From contig JANMXL010000213.1 in the NCBI GenBank assembly GCA_031380885.1, positions 1-5,449 of the forward strand: a stretch of 5,449 nt of DNA, given 5' to 3'. Below, piece after piece: positions 1 to 5,449 of the stretch. This DNA is from PBB1 sp031380885 (GTDB lineage: Bacteria; Pseudomonadota; Gammaproteobacteria; Burkholderiales; Burkholderiaceae_C). Made by a program: the position numbers and the translations under genes. The notes under the pieces are model-generated. The model ran no database searches and was not told the DNA's origin. It saw only the letters and a list, made by a program, of their open reading frames with translations. The first letter of the stretch is position 1; every line of letters starts with the position of its first letter.

Positions 1-227
1 ACCGCCTGCAACTTGGCCTGCACTTCGGCCTTCAATTCCTCAAGCTCGCCGTCCTTGATGAAGGCCGAGATGTTGTCGTTGGCGTGGTAGCGGCAGTCGG
101 CACTCACCAGGCGGTAGCGAATGCGCTGCGATGCGCTCAGCTGCGCCAATTCGTCATCATTCTTGGGGAAGGTGGGGCGTGAATCCAGTGGAGAGCGCGG
201 GGGCATGGGTGGCGTTTCGGACTTCAT
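1..227 (-). CDS. Probable GTP cyclohydrolase I (FolE type), N-terminal part, gene cut by window edge
   Basis: Reading the minus strand from an ATG at 227-225 gives 75 codons with no stop to position 1, with codon use rich in third-position G/C, so a real gene leaves the window. The first 45 or so residues are a Pro/Ser-rich leader of low information. From residue 46 a segment with CRYHANDNISAFI, followed by an acidic stretch (DGELEELKAEVQ), resembles the N-terminus of a proteobacterial GTP cyclohydrolase I variety. That enzyme converts GTP to 7,8-dihydroneopterin triphosphate for folate or queuosine-type pathways. The zinc-binding and catalytic residues lie outside the window, so the assignment rests on recall of this N-terminal segment only. 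A second in-frame ATG (206-204, residue 8) is an alternative start. The Shine-Dalgarno match is weak (a GGGTGG stretch overlapping the base before the ATG). The gene is divergent from rsmB and probably shares the short gap for its promoter. Confidence 0.55.
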   Translation of the reverse strand, partial: MKSETPPMPPRSPLDSRPTFPKNDDELAQLSASQRIRYRLVSADCRYHANDNISAFIKDGELEELKAEVQAKLQA

Positions 228-248
228 CCACCCGAGCGTAACCCAGCT

Positions 249-1655
249 TTGGCGCCACCCACCGGCGTGGGTCACGATGTACCTGCCCGTAGACTTCTCT
301 TGGTGAATCCCCATGCCCAGGCCACGCCCTCAGACCGCACGCCCCATGCCGCGCCACCGCTGTCCCGTCTGCTGTGCCACACCGCCGACGCCATCGAGGC
401 GGTGCGCGCCGGGCGCTCGCTGACAGAGGCACTGACACACTGTCCGACCGAGGTGCGGCCCGGCGTGCAGGCGCTGAGCTTCCATGTGTTGCGGCGCCTC
501 GGGCAAGCCCAGGCCGCCCGCGGGTGGCTGGCGCCCAAAGCGCCGCCGAAATCGATCGACGCGCTGCTGTTGAGCGCCTTGGCCCTGTTGTGGCCGGATG
601 GCGATGCGCCGTACGCTGATCACACGCTGGTCGATCATGCGGTGACCGCCGCGCGCCAGCGGCTGGCTGCCAGCGCGGCCTTCGTCAACGCCGTGCTGCG
701 CCGTTTCGTGCGCGAGCAGGCCACCGTGCTCGACGCCGTGCAGCGCACACTGCCGGGGCGCTACAACCATCCCGACTGGTGGGTCCAACGGCTGCAGGCC
801 GACTGGCCCGACCATTGGCAGGCCTTGCTGGCGGCCAACGACCGCCGCCCGCCGATGACGCTGCGCGTCAACACCCGGCGTGGCAGCGTCGCCGCCTACC
901 TGGCGCGCCTGAGCGAGGCGGGCGTGCCGGGTCGCGCCGTCGGCGCACAGGGCGTGGTGCTGGACACGCCGTGCCCAGTCGGCCGCCTGCCGGGCTTTGC
1001 CGACGGCGATGCGTCGGTGCAGGATGCCGCTGCTCAGCGAGCGGCGCCCATGTTGCTGGCAGGTGCCGCGCTGCCAGCGGGCGCCCGGGTGCTCGACGCC
1101 TGTGCCGCGCCAGGCGGCAAGACGGCGCATCTGCTGGAGCTGGCCGACCTCGACGTGCTGGCGCTCGACCAGGACGCCACCCGGCTGACCCGCGTCGACG
1201 AGACGCTGCAGCGCTTGCACCTGCGCGCGACGACGCAGGCGGGCGATGCCGGCCGCCCCGACACCTGGTGGGACGGGCGGCCGTTCGACGCCATCCTGCT
1301 CGACGCGCCTTGCACCGCCTCGGGCATCGTGCGCCGCCATCCGGATGTGCGGTGGCTGCGTCGGGCCAGCGATGTGCCGACGCTGGCTGCGCTGCAAGCG
1401 AAGCTGCTCGACGCGCTGTGGCCGCTGCTCAAACCAGGAGGGCGGATGCTCTACTGCACCTGTTCGGTCTTCAAGGCCGAGGGGCAGGCGCAGATCGATG
1501 CTTTTTTGCAACGCCAAGCCGACGCGCGGCTGCTCGCCGCGCCCGCATCGCCCGGTCACCTGCTGCCCCTGCCCGACAATCCATCTGCCGCAGCAGGGCC
1601 TGGTCCTGCCAGCACTGGCGATGGTTTCTTCTACGCCCTGCTCGACAAACCCTGA
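249..1655 (+). CDS. rsmB: 16S rRNA (cytosine-967-C5)-methyltransferase RsmB
   Basis: RsmB transfers a methyl group from S-adenosylmethionine to C5 of cytosine 967 of 16S rRNA in the cytoplasm. The 468-residue product (E. coli enzyme about 430) has a NusB-like helical N-terminal domain at about residues 38-165 and a Rossmann methyltransferase domain after about 200. The SAM-binding motif VLDACAAPGGKT is at 281-292. Motif IV DAPCTASG is at 352-359 with Cys355. Motif VI contains TCS with Cys405, the expected nucleophile that attacks C6 of the target base. All key residues are intact. No in-frame ATG occurs before residue 203, and an in-frame TGA lies at 180-182, so the start is non-ATG: TTG249 (used here), GTG267, TTG300 or GTG303. 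None has a good ribosome binding site, and the later pair would leave more room for a promoter. It is the first gene of the plus-strand cluster. Confidence 0.93.
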   Translation: MAPPTGVGHDVPARRLLLVNPHAQATPSDRTPHAAPPLSRLLCHTADAIEAVRAGRSLTEALTHCPTEVRPGVQALSFHVLRRLGQAQAARGWLAPKAPPKSIDALLLSALALLWPDGDAPYADHTLVDHAVTAARQRLAASAAFVNAVLRRFVREQATVLDAVQRTLPGRYNHPDWWVQRLQADWPDHWQALLAANDRRPPMTLRVNTRRGSVAAYLARLSEAGVPGRAVGAQGVVLDTPCPVGRLPGFADGDASVQDAAAQRAAPMLLAGAALPAGARVLDACAAPGGKTAHLLELADLDVLALDQDATRLTRVDETLQRLHLRATTQAGDAGRPDTWWDGRPFDAILLDAPCTASGIVRRHPDVRWLRRASDVPTLAALQAKLLDALWPLLKPGGRMLYCTCSVFKAEGQAQIDAFLQRQADARLLAAPASPGHLLPLPDNPSAAAGPGPASTGDGFFYALLDKP

Positions 1656-1692
1656 GACCCACCGTGCACCGCAACCCGACGAATGGCTGCCC

Positions 1693-1726
1693 CCACCCCC
1701 CGGGCGCGATGTTCGCCCGGTGGTGG
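1693..1726 (+). repeat. Inverted repeat (hairpin) spanning the DUF4390 ATG start
   Basis: CCGGGCG at 1700-1706 is perfectly complementary to CGCCCGG at 1714-1720, leaving a 7-base loop (1707-1713) that contains the ATG at 1709-1711. Beyond a small internal loop (two bases at 1698-1699 against one at 1721), CCACC at 1693-1697 pairs with GGTGG at 1722-1726, giving about 12 G/C-rich pairs in total. The GGGCG stretch upstream of the ATG, the only weak Shine-Dalgarno candidate, lies in the left arm. It is not a terminator because no T-run follows. In a GC-rich genome it could be coincidental. If functional in RNA, it would limit initiation at the ATG unless ribosomes coming from rsmB or from GTG1664 melt it. 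Confidence 0.5.
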
Positions 1727-2278
1727 TCGCCGTTGTCCGGCTGGTTGGCCGCCTGCCTGCTGCTCGGAGCGGCCAGCTGCTGGGCCTTGCTTGCGCAGGC
1801 GCCTGAACTCAGCCATTTCGAGTTGACGCGCAATGACGAGGGGCTGCTGCTCGACGTCGCCGTGCGTTTCGAATTGCCACACAGCGTCGAAGACGCGCTG
1901 CACAAGGGCGTGCCGCTGTACTTCGTCGCCGATGCCTCGCTGTATCACAACCGCCGTTACTGGCGCGATCGTCGCGTGGCCACCGCGTCGCGAACCTGGC
2001 GACTTTCCTATCAACCGCTGACCCGCAGGTACCGGGTGAGCTTCGGCGGGCTGAGCCAGGGCTTCGACAACCTGAACGACGCGGTGACGACGGTGAGCCG
2101 CATCGGCCGCTGGAAGCTGGCGGAACCGGGCCAGATCGGCGACAGCGACGCCTTGTATGTGGAGTTCAGCTACAAGCTCGACACCAGCCTGCTGCCGCGC
2201 GCCATGCAGATCGGCATCGGCGGGCAGCCTGACTGGAACCTGCTGATCGAAAAGACCCAGCGCGTGAGCGGGCCCTAG
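1709..2278 (+). CDS. DUF4390 domain-containing exported protein
   Basis: This is a 189-residue protein of unknown function, recognised as the DUF4390 family by its body: a FELTRNDEGLLL-like opening, KGVPLYFVAD at residues 66-75, a YWRDRRVA and TWRLSYQPLTRRYRVSFGG block, and a closing GIGGQPDWNLLIEKTQRV. Residues 1-31 form a signal peptide or membrane anchor: Arg4, a long hydrophobic stretch (about 9-29), then AQA before Pro32. A proline right after a signal peptidase I site is unfavourable, so the protein may stay anchored. The remainder looks beta-rich and extracytoplasmic. The start is uncertain. ATG1709 gives a clean signal peptide but lies in the loop of an inverted repeat. An in-frame GTG1664, 8 bp after the rsmB stop with GAG upstream, would add 15 residues. 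The gene sits 17 bp before the ntrY-like gene, a neighbourhood typical of Burkholderiales as I recall it. A role beside the kinase's sensor region is plausible but inferred. Confidence 0.88.
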   Translation: MFARWWSPLSGWLAACLLLGAASCWALLAQAPELSHFELTRNDEGLLLDVAVRFELPHSVEDALHKGVPLYFVADASLYHNRRYWRDRRVATASRTWRLSYQPLTRRYRVSFGGLSQGFDNLNDAVTTVSRIGRWKLAEPGQIGDSDALYVEFSYKLDTSLLPRAMQIGIGGQPDWNLLIEKTQRVSGP

Positions 2279-2295
2279 GCACGCCGCAGGCACCG

Positions 2296-4650
2296 ATGAA
2301 GAGCTCCACACGTTGGGGGTTGATCGTCTCGCTGGTCGCAGCGACTGGCGTCGCGATGGTGCTGGCATTCCTGCTGTCCATCGCCACCGACAACCGCCTT
2401 TTCTACGAGCAGCACTTCCAGTGGCTGTTCTGGGTCAACCTGCTGGTGGCGGCCCTGCTGATGCTGGTCATCGGCATTGCCGCGACACGGCTGCTGGTGC
2501 GTGTCCAGCGCGGCAAGTTCGGCAGCCGGCTGCTGCTGAAGCTCGCCGCCATCTTCGCGCTGGTCGGCGTGCTGCCAGGCCTGCTGATCTACACCGTGAG
2601 CTACCAGTTCGTGTCGCGGGGCATCGAGAGCTGGTTCGACGTGAAGGTCGAAGGGGCGCTCGACGCCGGGCTGGCACTCGGCCGCGGCACGCTGGACGCC
2701 CAGGTCAACGACCTGGCCAGCAAGACCCAGCTCGCCGCCGACCGCCTGGGCGAGGGGCGTGGTGAGGTGCAGGCGCTGGCGCTGGAGCGCTTGCGCGAAG
2801 ACCTGTCGGCGCAGAACGTGGCCATCGTCAACGGCGTCGGCCAGGTGCTGCTGTCGGCCGACCGGTCGGCCGAGCTGCTGGGGCCGGATCGGCCCTCGGC
2901 GTCGCTGCTGCGCAATGCGCGCGACGGGCGTGCGGTGGCACAACTCGAAGGGCTGGACGATGACAGCTCAGCAGCGGGCGACAGCAGCGACGCCGCGCCC
3001 TCGGCCCCGAATGCCGGCCAGGCGCGCATCCGGGCGCTGGCCTACCTGCCCAGCACCGGCATCGCGCTGACGCCGCAGGAGCACTACCTGATGGTCACGA
3101 TGCGGCTGCCCGCCGCGCTGGCGAGCAACGCGCTGGCGGTGCAGTCGGCTTACCGTGAGTACCAACAGCGCTCACTGGCCCGCGAAGGCCTGCGCGAGAT
3201 GTACATCGGCACGCTGACGCTGACGCTGATCCTCGCGGTGTTCGGTGCGCTGCTGCTGGCGCTGACGCTGTCGAACCAGATCGCCCGGCCGCTGCTGATG
3301 CTGGCCGATGGGGTGCGGCAGGTCGCGCAGGGCGATCTGGGTGCCAAGCAGGTGTTCGACTCGCGCGACGAGCTCGGCGGGCTGACGCGCTCGTTCGCCG
3401 ACATGACCGAACAACTCTCCGAGGCGCGCGCACTGGTGCAGCGCAGCGTCTCGCAGGTCGAGGGCGCACGGGCCAACCTGCAGACCATCCTCGACAACCT
3501 GACCGCCGGCGTGATCGTGTTCGACCGCCAGGGGCGCATCGACACGGTGAATCCCGGGGCGACGCGCATCGTGCGGCTGCCGCTGAGCGCCTACCGGGGC
3601 CGACGGCTGGCCGAGGTTGAGGGCCTCAAAGACTTTGCGGCGGCGGTGTGGCAACGCTTCGAGCTGCACGCCGACCGTCTGGACACCGGCGAGCGCGACC
3701 ACTGGCAAGAGGCCTTCGAGCTGCAGGCCGGGCCGGATCGCGACGCGCTGACGCTGCTGGTGCGCGGCGCCGCAATGCCCCAGGGCGCGCGGCTGATGGT
3801 GTTCGACGACATCACCGAGGTGGTGTCGGCCCAGCGGATCGAAGCCTGGGGCGAAGTCGCGCGCCGGCTGGCGCACGAGATCAAGAACCCGCTGACGCCG
3901 ATCCAGTTGTCGGCCGAGCGGCTGGAGCACAAGCTCGCCGCCAAGCTCGAAGGCGCAGACCAGGCAATGCTGGTGCGAGCGGTCGGCACGATCGTCAATC
4001 AGGTGCAGGCGATGAAGACACTGGTCAATGAATTCCGCGACTACGCCCGGCTGCCGGCGGCACGGCTCAATCCGCTGGAGCTGAACGTGCTGGTCAACGA
4101 GGTGCTGACGCTGTATGCCACCGCGCAGGAAGCCGGCACGCTGATCTTCACGGCAGCGCACGACCTTCCGCTGATCGTGGGCGACGCGACGCAGCTGCGG
4201 CAGGTCATCCACAACCTGGTGCAGAACGCGCTCGATGCGGTGGCCGACCCGTCTCAGGTGCACCCTCAGCGGCCGCCTTGCGTGCGGGTCAGAACCGAAG
4301 TCGCCCGCACCGAGCAAGGCGCCGTGCGGGTGGTGCGGCTGCACGTCACCGACAACGGCCCGGGCTTCCCCGACAAGGTGCTCAAGCGCGCCTTCGAGCC
4401 CTACGTCACCACCAAGAGCAAGGGCACCGGCCTGGGCTTGGCTGTGGTCAAGAAGATCGCTGACGAGCACGGCGCGCGGGTGCGGCTGGTCAATCTGGAG
4501 AGCCCGGATGGCGACGCGTCGGGCGACGGCGCTGCGGTGTCACAGCCGGTGGTGATTCAAGGCGCACAAGTTTCGTTATCATTTTCCAAATTCGCGTTGA
4601 CAGACGCGCACACTGCGGCGGCGACCGCCTACGTCGCCAACGTGCACTGA
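2296..4650 (+). CDS. ntrY: NtrY-like membrane sensor histidine kinase
   Basis: This 784-residue kinase autophosphorylates on histidine and passes phosphate to the regulator encoded next. In order it has three N-terminal membrane segments (about 8-30, 42-67, 80-107), an extracytoplasmic region (about 108-302), a fourth membrane segment (303-327), HAMP (about 326-380), PAS (about 393-510), and the DHp helix with phospho-acceptor His527 in LAHEIKNPLTPIQLS. The ATPase domain follows, with N-box HNLVQNALDA at 639-648, G1 box DNGPG at 686-690, an F-box EPYVTTKSKGTG region and G2 GTGLGL at 710-715. All catalytic motifs are intact, and the layout matches NtrY of the NtrY/NtrX pair linked to nitrogen and redox sensing. 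An Asp/Ser/Ala-rich stretch sits in the sensor region (221-240), and about 20 residues separate the last two strands of the ATPase fold. The start is an ATG with AGG five bases upstream. The gap to the regulator is 6 bp, implying translational coupling. Confidence 0.93.
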   Translation: MKSSTRWGLIVSLVAATGVAMVLAFLLSIATDNRLFYEQHFQWLFWVNLLVAALLMLVIGIAATRLLVRVQRGKFGSRLLLKLAAIFALVGVLPGLLIYTVSYQFVSRGIESWFDVKVEGALDAGLALGRGTLDAQVNDLASKTQLAADRLGEGRGEVQALALERLREDLSAQNVAIVNGVGQVLLSADRSAELLGPDRPSASLLRNARDGRAVAQLEGLDDDSSAAGDSSDAAPSAPNAGQARIRALAYLPSTGIALTPQEHYLMVTMRLPAALASNALAVQSAYREYQQRSLAREGLREMYIGTLTLTLILAVFGALLLALTLSNQIARPLLMLADGVRQVAQGDLGAKQVFDSRDELGGLTRSFADMTEQLSEARALVQRSVSQVEGARANLQTILDNLTAGVIVFDRQGRIDTVNPGATRIVRLPLSAYRGRRLAEVEGLKDFAAAVWQRFELHADRLDTGERDHWQEAFELQAGPDRDALTLLVRGAAMPQGARLMVFDDITEVVSAQRIEAWGEVARRLAHEIKNPLTPIQLSAERLEHKLAAKLEGADQAMLVRAVGTIVNQVQAMKTLVNEFRDYARLPAARLNPLELNVLVNEVLTLYATAQEAGTLIFTAAHDLPLIVGDATQLRQVIHNLVQNALDAVADPSQVHPQRPPCVRVRTEVARTEQGAVRVVRLHVTDNGPGFPDKVLKRAFEPYVTTKSKGTGLGLAVVKKIADEHGARVRLVNLESPDGDASGDGAAVSQPVVIQGAQVSLSFSKFALTDAHTAAATAYVANVH

Positions 4651-4656
4651 GAGTTC

Positions 4657-5340
4657 ATGGCCACCATCCTAGTTGTCGACGACGAGCTCGGTATCCGAGC
4701 ACTGTTGTCCGAGATCCTGACCGACGAAGGTCATTCCGTCGAACTGGCGGAAAACGCAGCACAGGCGCGCGCGGCCCGCGAACGGGCGCGCCCCGACCTG
4801 GTGTTGCTCGACATCTGGATGCCTGACGTCGACGGCGTCACGCTGCTCAAGGAATGGAATGCCTGCGCGCTGCTGACGATGCCGGTGATCATGATGAGCG
4901 GGCACGGCACCATCGACACCGCCGTCGAGGCCACCAAGAACGGCGCCATCGCCTTCCTGGAAAAACCGATCACGCTGCAGAAGCTGCTGCGCGCGGTCGA
5001 ACAGGGCCTGGTCAAACCGGGGCCGCGCGCATCGGCAGGCGTGGCGACCGCTCGCGTCGATCTGGACCACGCGCTGGCGTCTGCCGGCAGCAATGTGATG
5101 GCCCTGCCCGGCGTGACGATGGCGCGCGGCCCGCAGCCCGAGCAAAGCTTCGACCTCGATCGCCCGCTGCGCGAAGCACGTGACGCGTTCGAGAAGAGCT
5201 ACTTTGAATTCCACCTGTCGCAAGAAAACGGCAGCATGACCCGTGTGGCTGAGAAAACCGGCCTCGAACGCACCCATCTGTACCGCAAGCTCAAGCAGCT
5301 TGGCGTCGACCTTTCACGCGGCAAGCGCGGCAGCCTGTGA
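4657..5340 (+). CDS. NtrX-like response regulator with receiver and Fis-type HTH domains, no AAA+ domain
   Basis: This 227-residue DNA-binding response regulator is the likely partner of the NtrY-like kinase. The receiver domain (about 3-118) has acidic Asp8 and Asp9, phospho-acceptor Asp52 in LLDIWMPD, switch Ser81 in MMSGHG, and Lys103 in LEKP. A low-complexity linker (about 119-165) follows. The C-terminal Fis/HTH_8 region (about 167-217) includes LREARDAFEKSYFEFHL and the helix-turn-helix MTRVAEKTGLERTHLYRKLK, closely in NtrX style. The roughly 240-residue sigma-54-interacting AAA+ domain of classical NtrX (about 450 residues) is absent: there is no Walker A and no GAFTGA. It should therefore not activate sigma-54 promoters by ATP hydrolysis, and its architecture resembles RegA/PrrA/ActR regulators. 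The ATG is preceded by GAGAG overlapping the kinase stop, a short spacing that fits coupled translation. The reading frame is intact, so this is not recent decay. Confidence 0.92.
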   Translation: MATILVVDDELGIRALLSEILTDEGHSVELAENAAQARAARERARPDLVLLDIWMPDVDGVTLLKEWNACALLTMPVIMMSGHGTIDTAVEATKNGAIAFLEKPITLQKLLRAVEQGLVKPGPRASAGVATARVDLDHALASAGSNVMALPGVTMARGPQPEQSFDLDRPLREARDAFEKSYFEFHLSQENGSMTRVAEKTGLERTHLYRKLKQLGVDLSRGKRGSL

Positions 5341-5355
5341 TCGGCTCCGGCGCGC

Positions 5356-5364
5356 TGATATAGT
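5356..5364 (+). promoter_or_regulatory. Extended -10 promoter of tRNA-Phe
   Basis: TGATATAGT fits the extended -10 pattern TG-N-TATAAT with five of six hexamer matches. Transcription would start near 5371, about three bases before the mature tRNA. The best -35 candidate at a usable distance, CTGTGA at 5335-5340 (18 bp spacer), matches only three of six positions and overlaps the regulator's stop codon, so the extended -10 probably carries the promoter. The segment between hexamer and start is G/C-rich, as in many growth-rate or stringently controlled stable-RNA promoters. That regulation is inference. Confidence 0.55.
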
Positions 5365-5373
5365 CGTGGGCTC

Positions 5374-5449
5374 GGCCTGGTAGCTCAGTTGGTAGAGCAG
5401 CGGATTGAAAATCCGCGTGTCGGTGGTTCGATTCCGCCCCAGGCCACCA
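5374..5449 (+). tRNA. tRNA-Phe (GAA)
   Basis: A complete 76-base cloverleaf. The acceptor stem pairs GGCCTGG (5374-5380) with CCAGGCC (5439-5445). The D-stem pairs GCTC with GAGC (5383-5386, 5395-5398). The anticodon stem pairs GCGGA (5400-5404) with TCCGC (5412-5416), and the loop TTGAAAA places anticodon GAA at 5407-5409. The T-stem GGTGG/CCGCC (5422-5426, 5434-5438) has one G-U pair, with loop TTCGATT. Discriminator A5446 and an encoded CCA finish the gene at the last base of the window. Anticodon GAA reads both phenylalanine codons. It lies 33 bp after the response regulator, has its own promoter, and could also be reached by readthrough because no terminator separates them. Confidence 0.98.

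Noticed and set aside
249..278. Possible sigma-54 promoter (TGGC at 250-253)
   Set aside because: The partner TTGC element is not present at the required spacing.
277..306. Short peptide frame starting at ATG277 before rsmB, as a leader peptide
   Set aside because: It has no ribosome binding site, no regulatory codon run and no attenuator-like structure, and it overlaps the candidate rsmB starts.
1502..1507. T6 run in rsmB as a slippage or terminator signal
   Set aside because: It is read in frame as ordinary codons, no stable hairpin precedes it, and motif order in rsmB continues without a frame change.
330..1559. Long minus-strand open frame (409 codons) opposite rsmB
   Set aside because: It is the antisense of a well-supported rsmB. 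Its Gln/Arg/His-rich composition is the mirror of GC-rich codon bias, and it shows no recognisable motif.
779..1663. Upstream in-frame extension of the DUF4390 frame through most of rsmB, starting at GTG779
   Set aside because: The extension is an Arg/Ala/Gly-rich shadow of rsmB in another frame. The protein body and signal peptide begin only near 1709.
1631..2368. Minus-strand open frame opposite the DUF4390 gene
   Set aside because: It lies over the recognised DUF4390 body, and its low-complexity Arg/Gln/Ala translation has no domain.
3172..4470. Long minus-strand open frame (432 codons) opposite ntrY
   Set aside because: It is antisense to the DHp and ATPase region, whose motifs are intact. 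The composition is the same Gln/Arg/His-rich shadow type.
4597..4625. TTGACA at 4597-4602 as a -35 box for the regulator gene
   Set aside because: No -10-like hexamer occurs 16-18 bp downstream; that stretch is GC-rich coding sequence.

Overview
This is a GC-rich window with strong G/C preference at third codon positions. The gene content, gene order and protein styles point to a betaproteobacterium of the order Burkholderiales, possibly from the Leptothrix/Rubrivivax/Ideonella side. That placement is inferred from family recognition, not from a search.

Layout. Positions 1-227 on the minus strand hold the N-terminal part of a gene that runs off the left edge, probably a GTP cyclohydrolase I (FolE type). 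A short divergent gap follows. From about 249 to 5340 the plus strand carries four tightly packed genes: rsmB (16S rRNA m5C967 methyltransferase), a DUF4390 exported protein, an NtrY-type membrane sensor histidine kinase, and its partner response regulator, which is NtrX-like but lacks the AAA+ domain. Gaps are 53 bp (or 8 bp with an alternative GTG start), 17 bp and 6 bp, so these genes look like one operon. A complete tRNA-Phe (anticodon GAA, encoded CCA) fills the last 76 bases. It lies 33 bp after the regulator and has a recognisable extended -10 promoter.

How the genes work together. NtrY and the regulator form a two-component system: four membrane segments with a large extracytoplasmic region, then HAMP, PAS, DHp and ATPase domains, then a receiver domain with a Fis-type DNA-binding domain. 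The DUF4390 protein is predicted to be exported and could act near the NtrY sensor region, but that is inference from neighbourhood. RsmB is a ribosome-maturation enzyme that shares the transcript without an obvious mechanistic link.

Nothing here looks like a mobile element, CRISPR array, defence island or wholly new system. The points most worth a second look are the missing AAA+ domain in the NtrX-like regulator, an inverted repeat that puts the DUF4390 ATG in a hairpin loop, the lack of any usable ATG start for rsmB, and a possible internal promoter just upstream of the regulator gene. No stretch longer than 300 bases lacks a gene, and I see no rho-independent terminator in the window.
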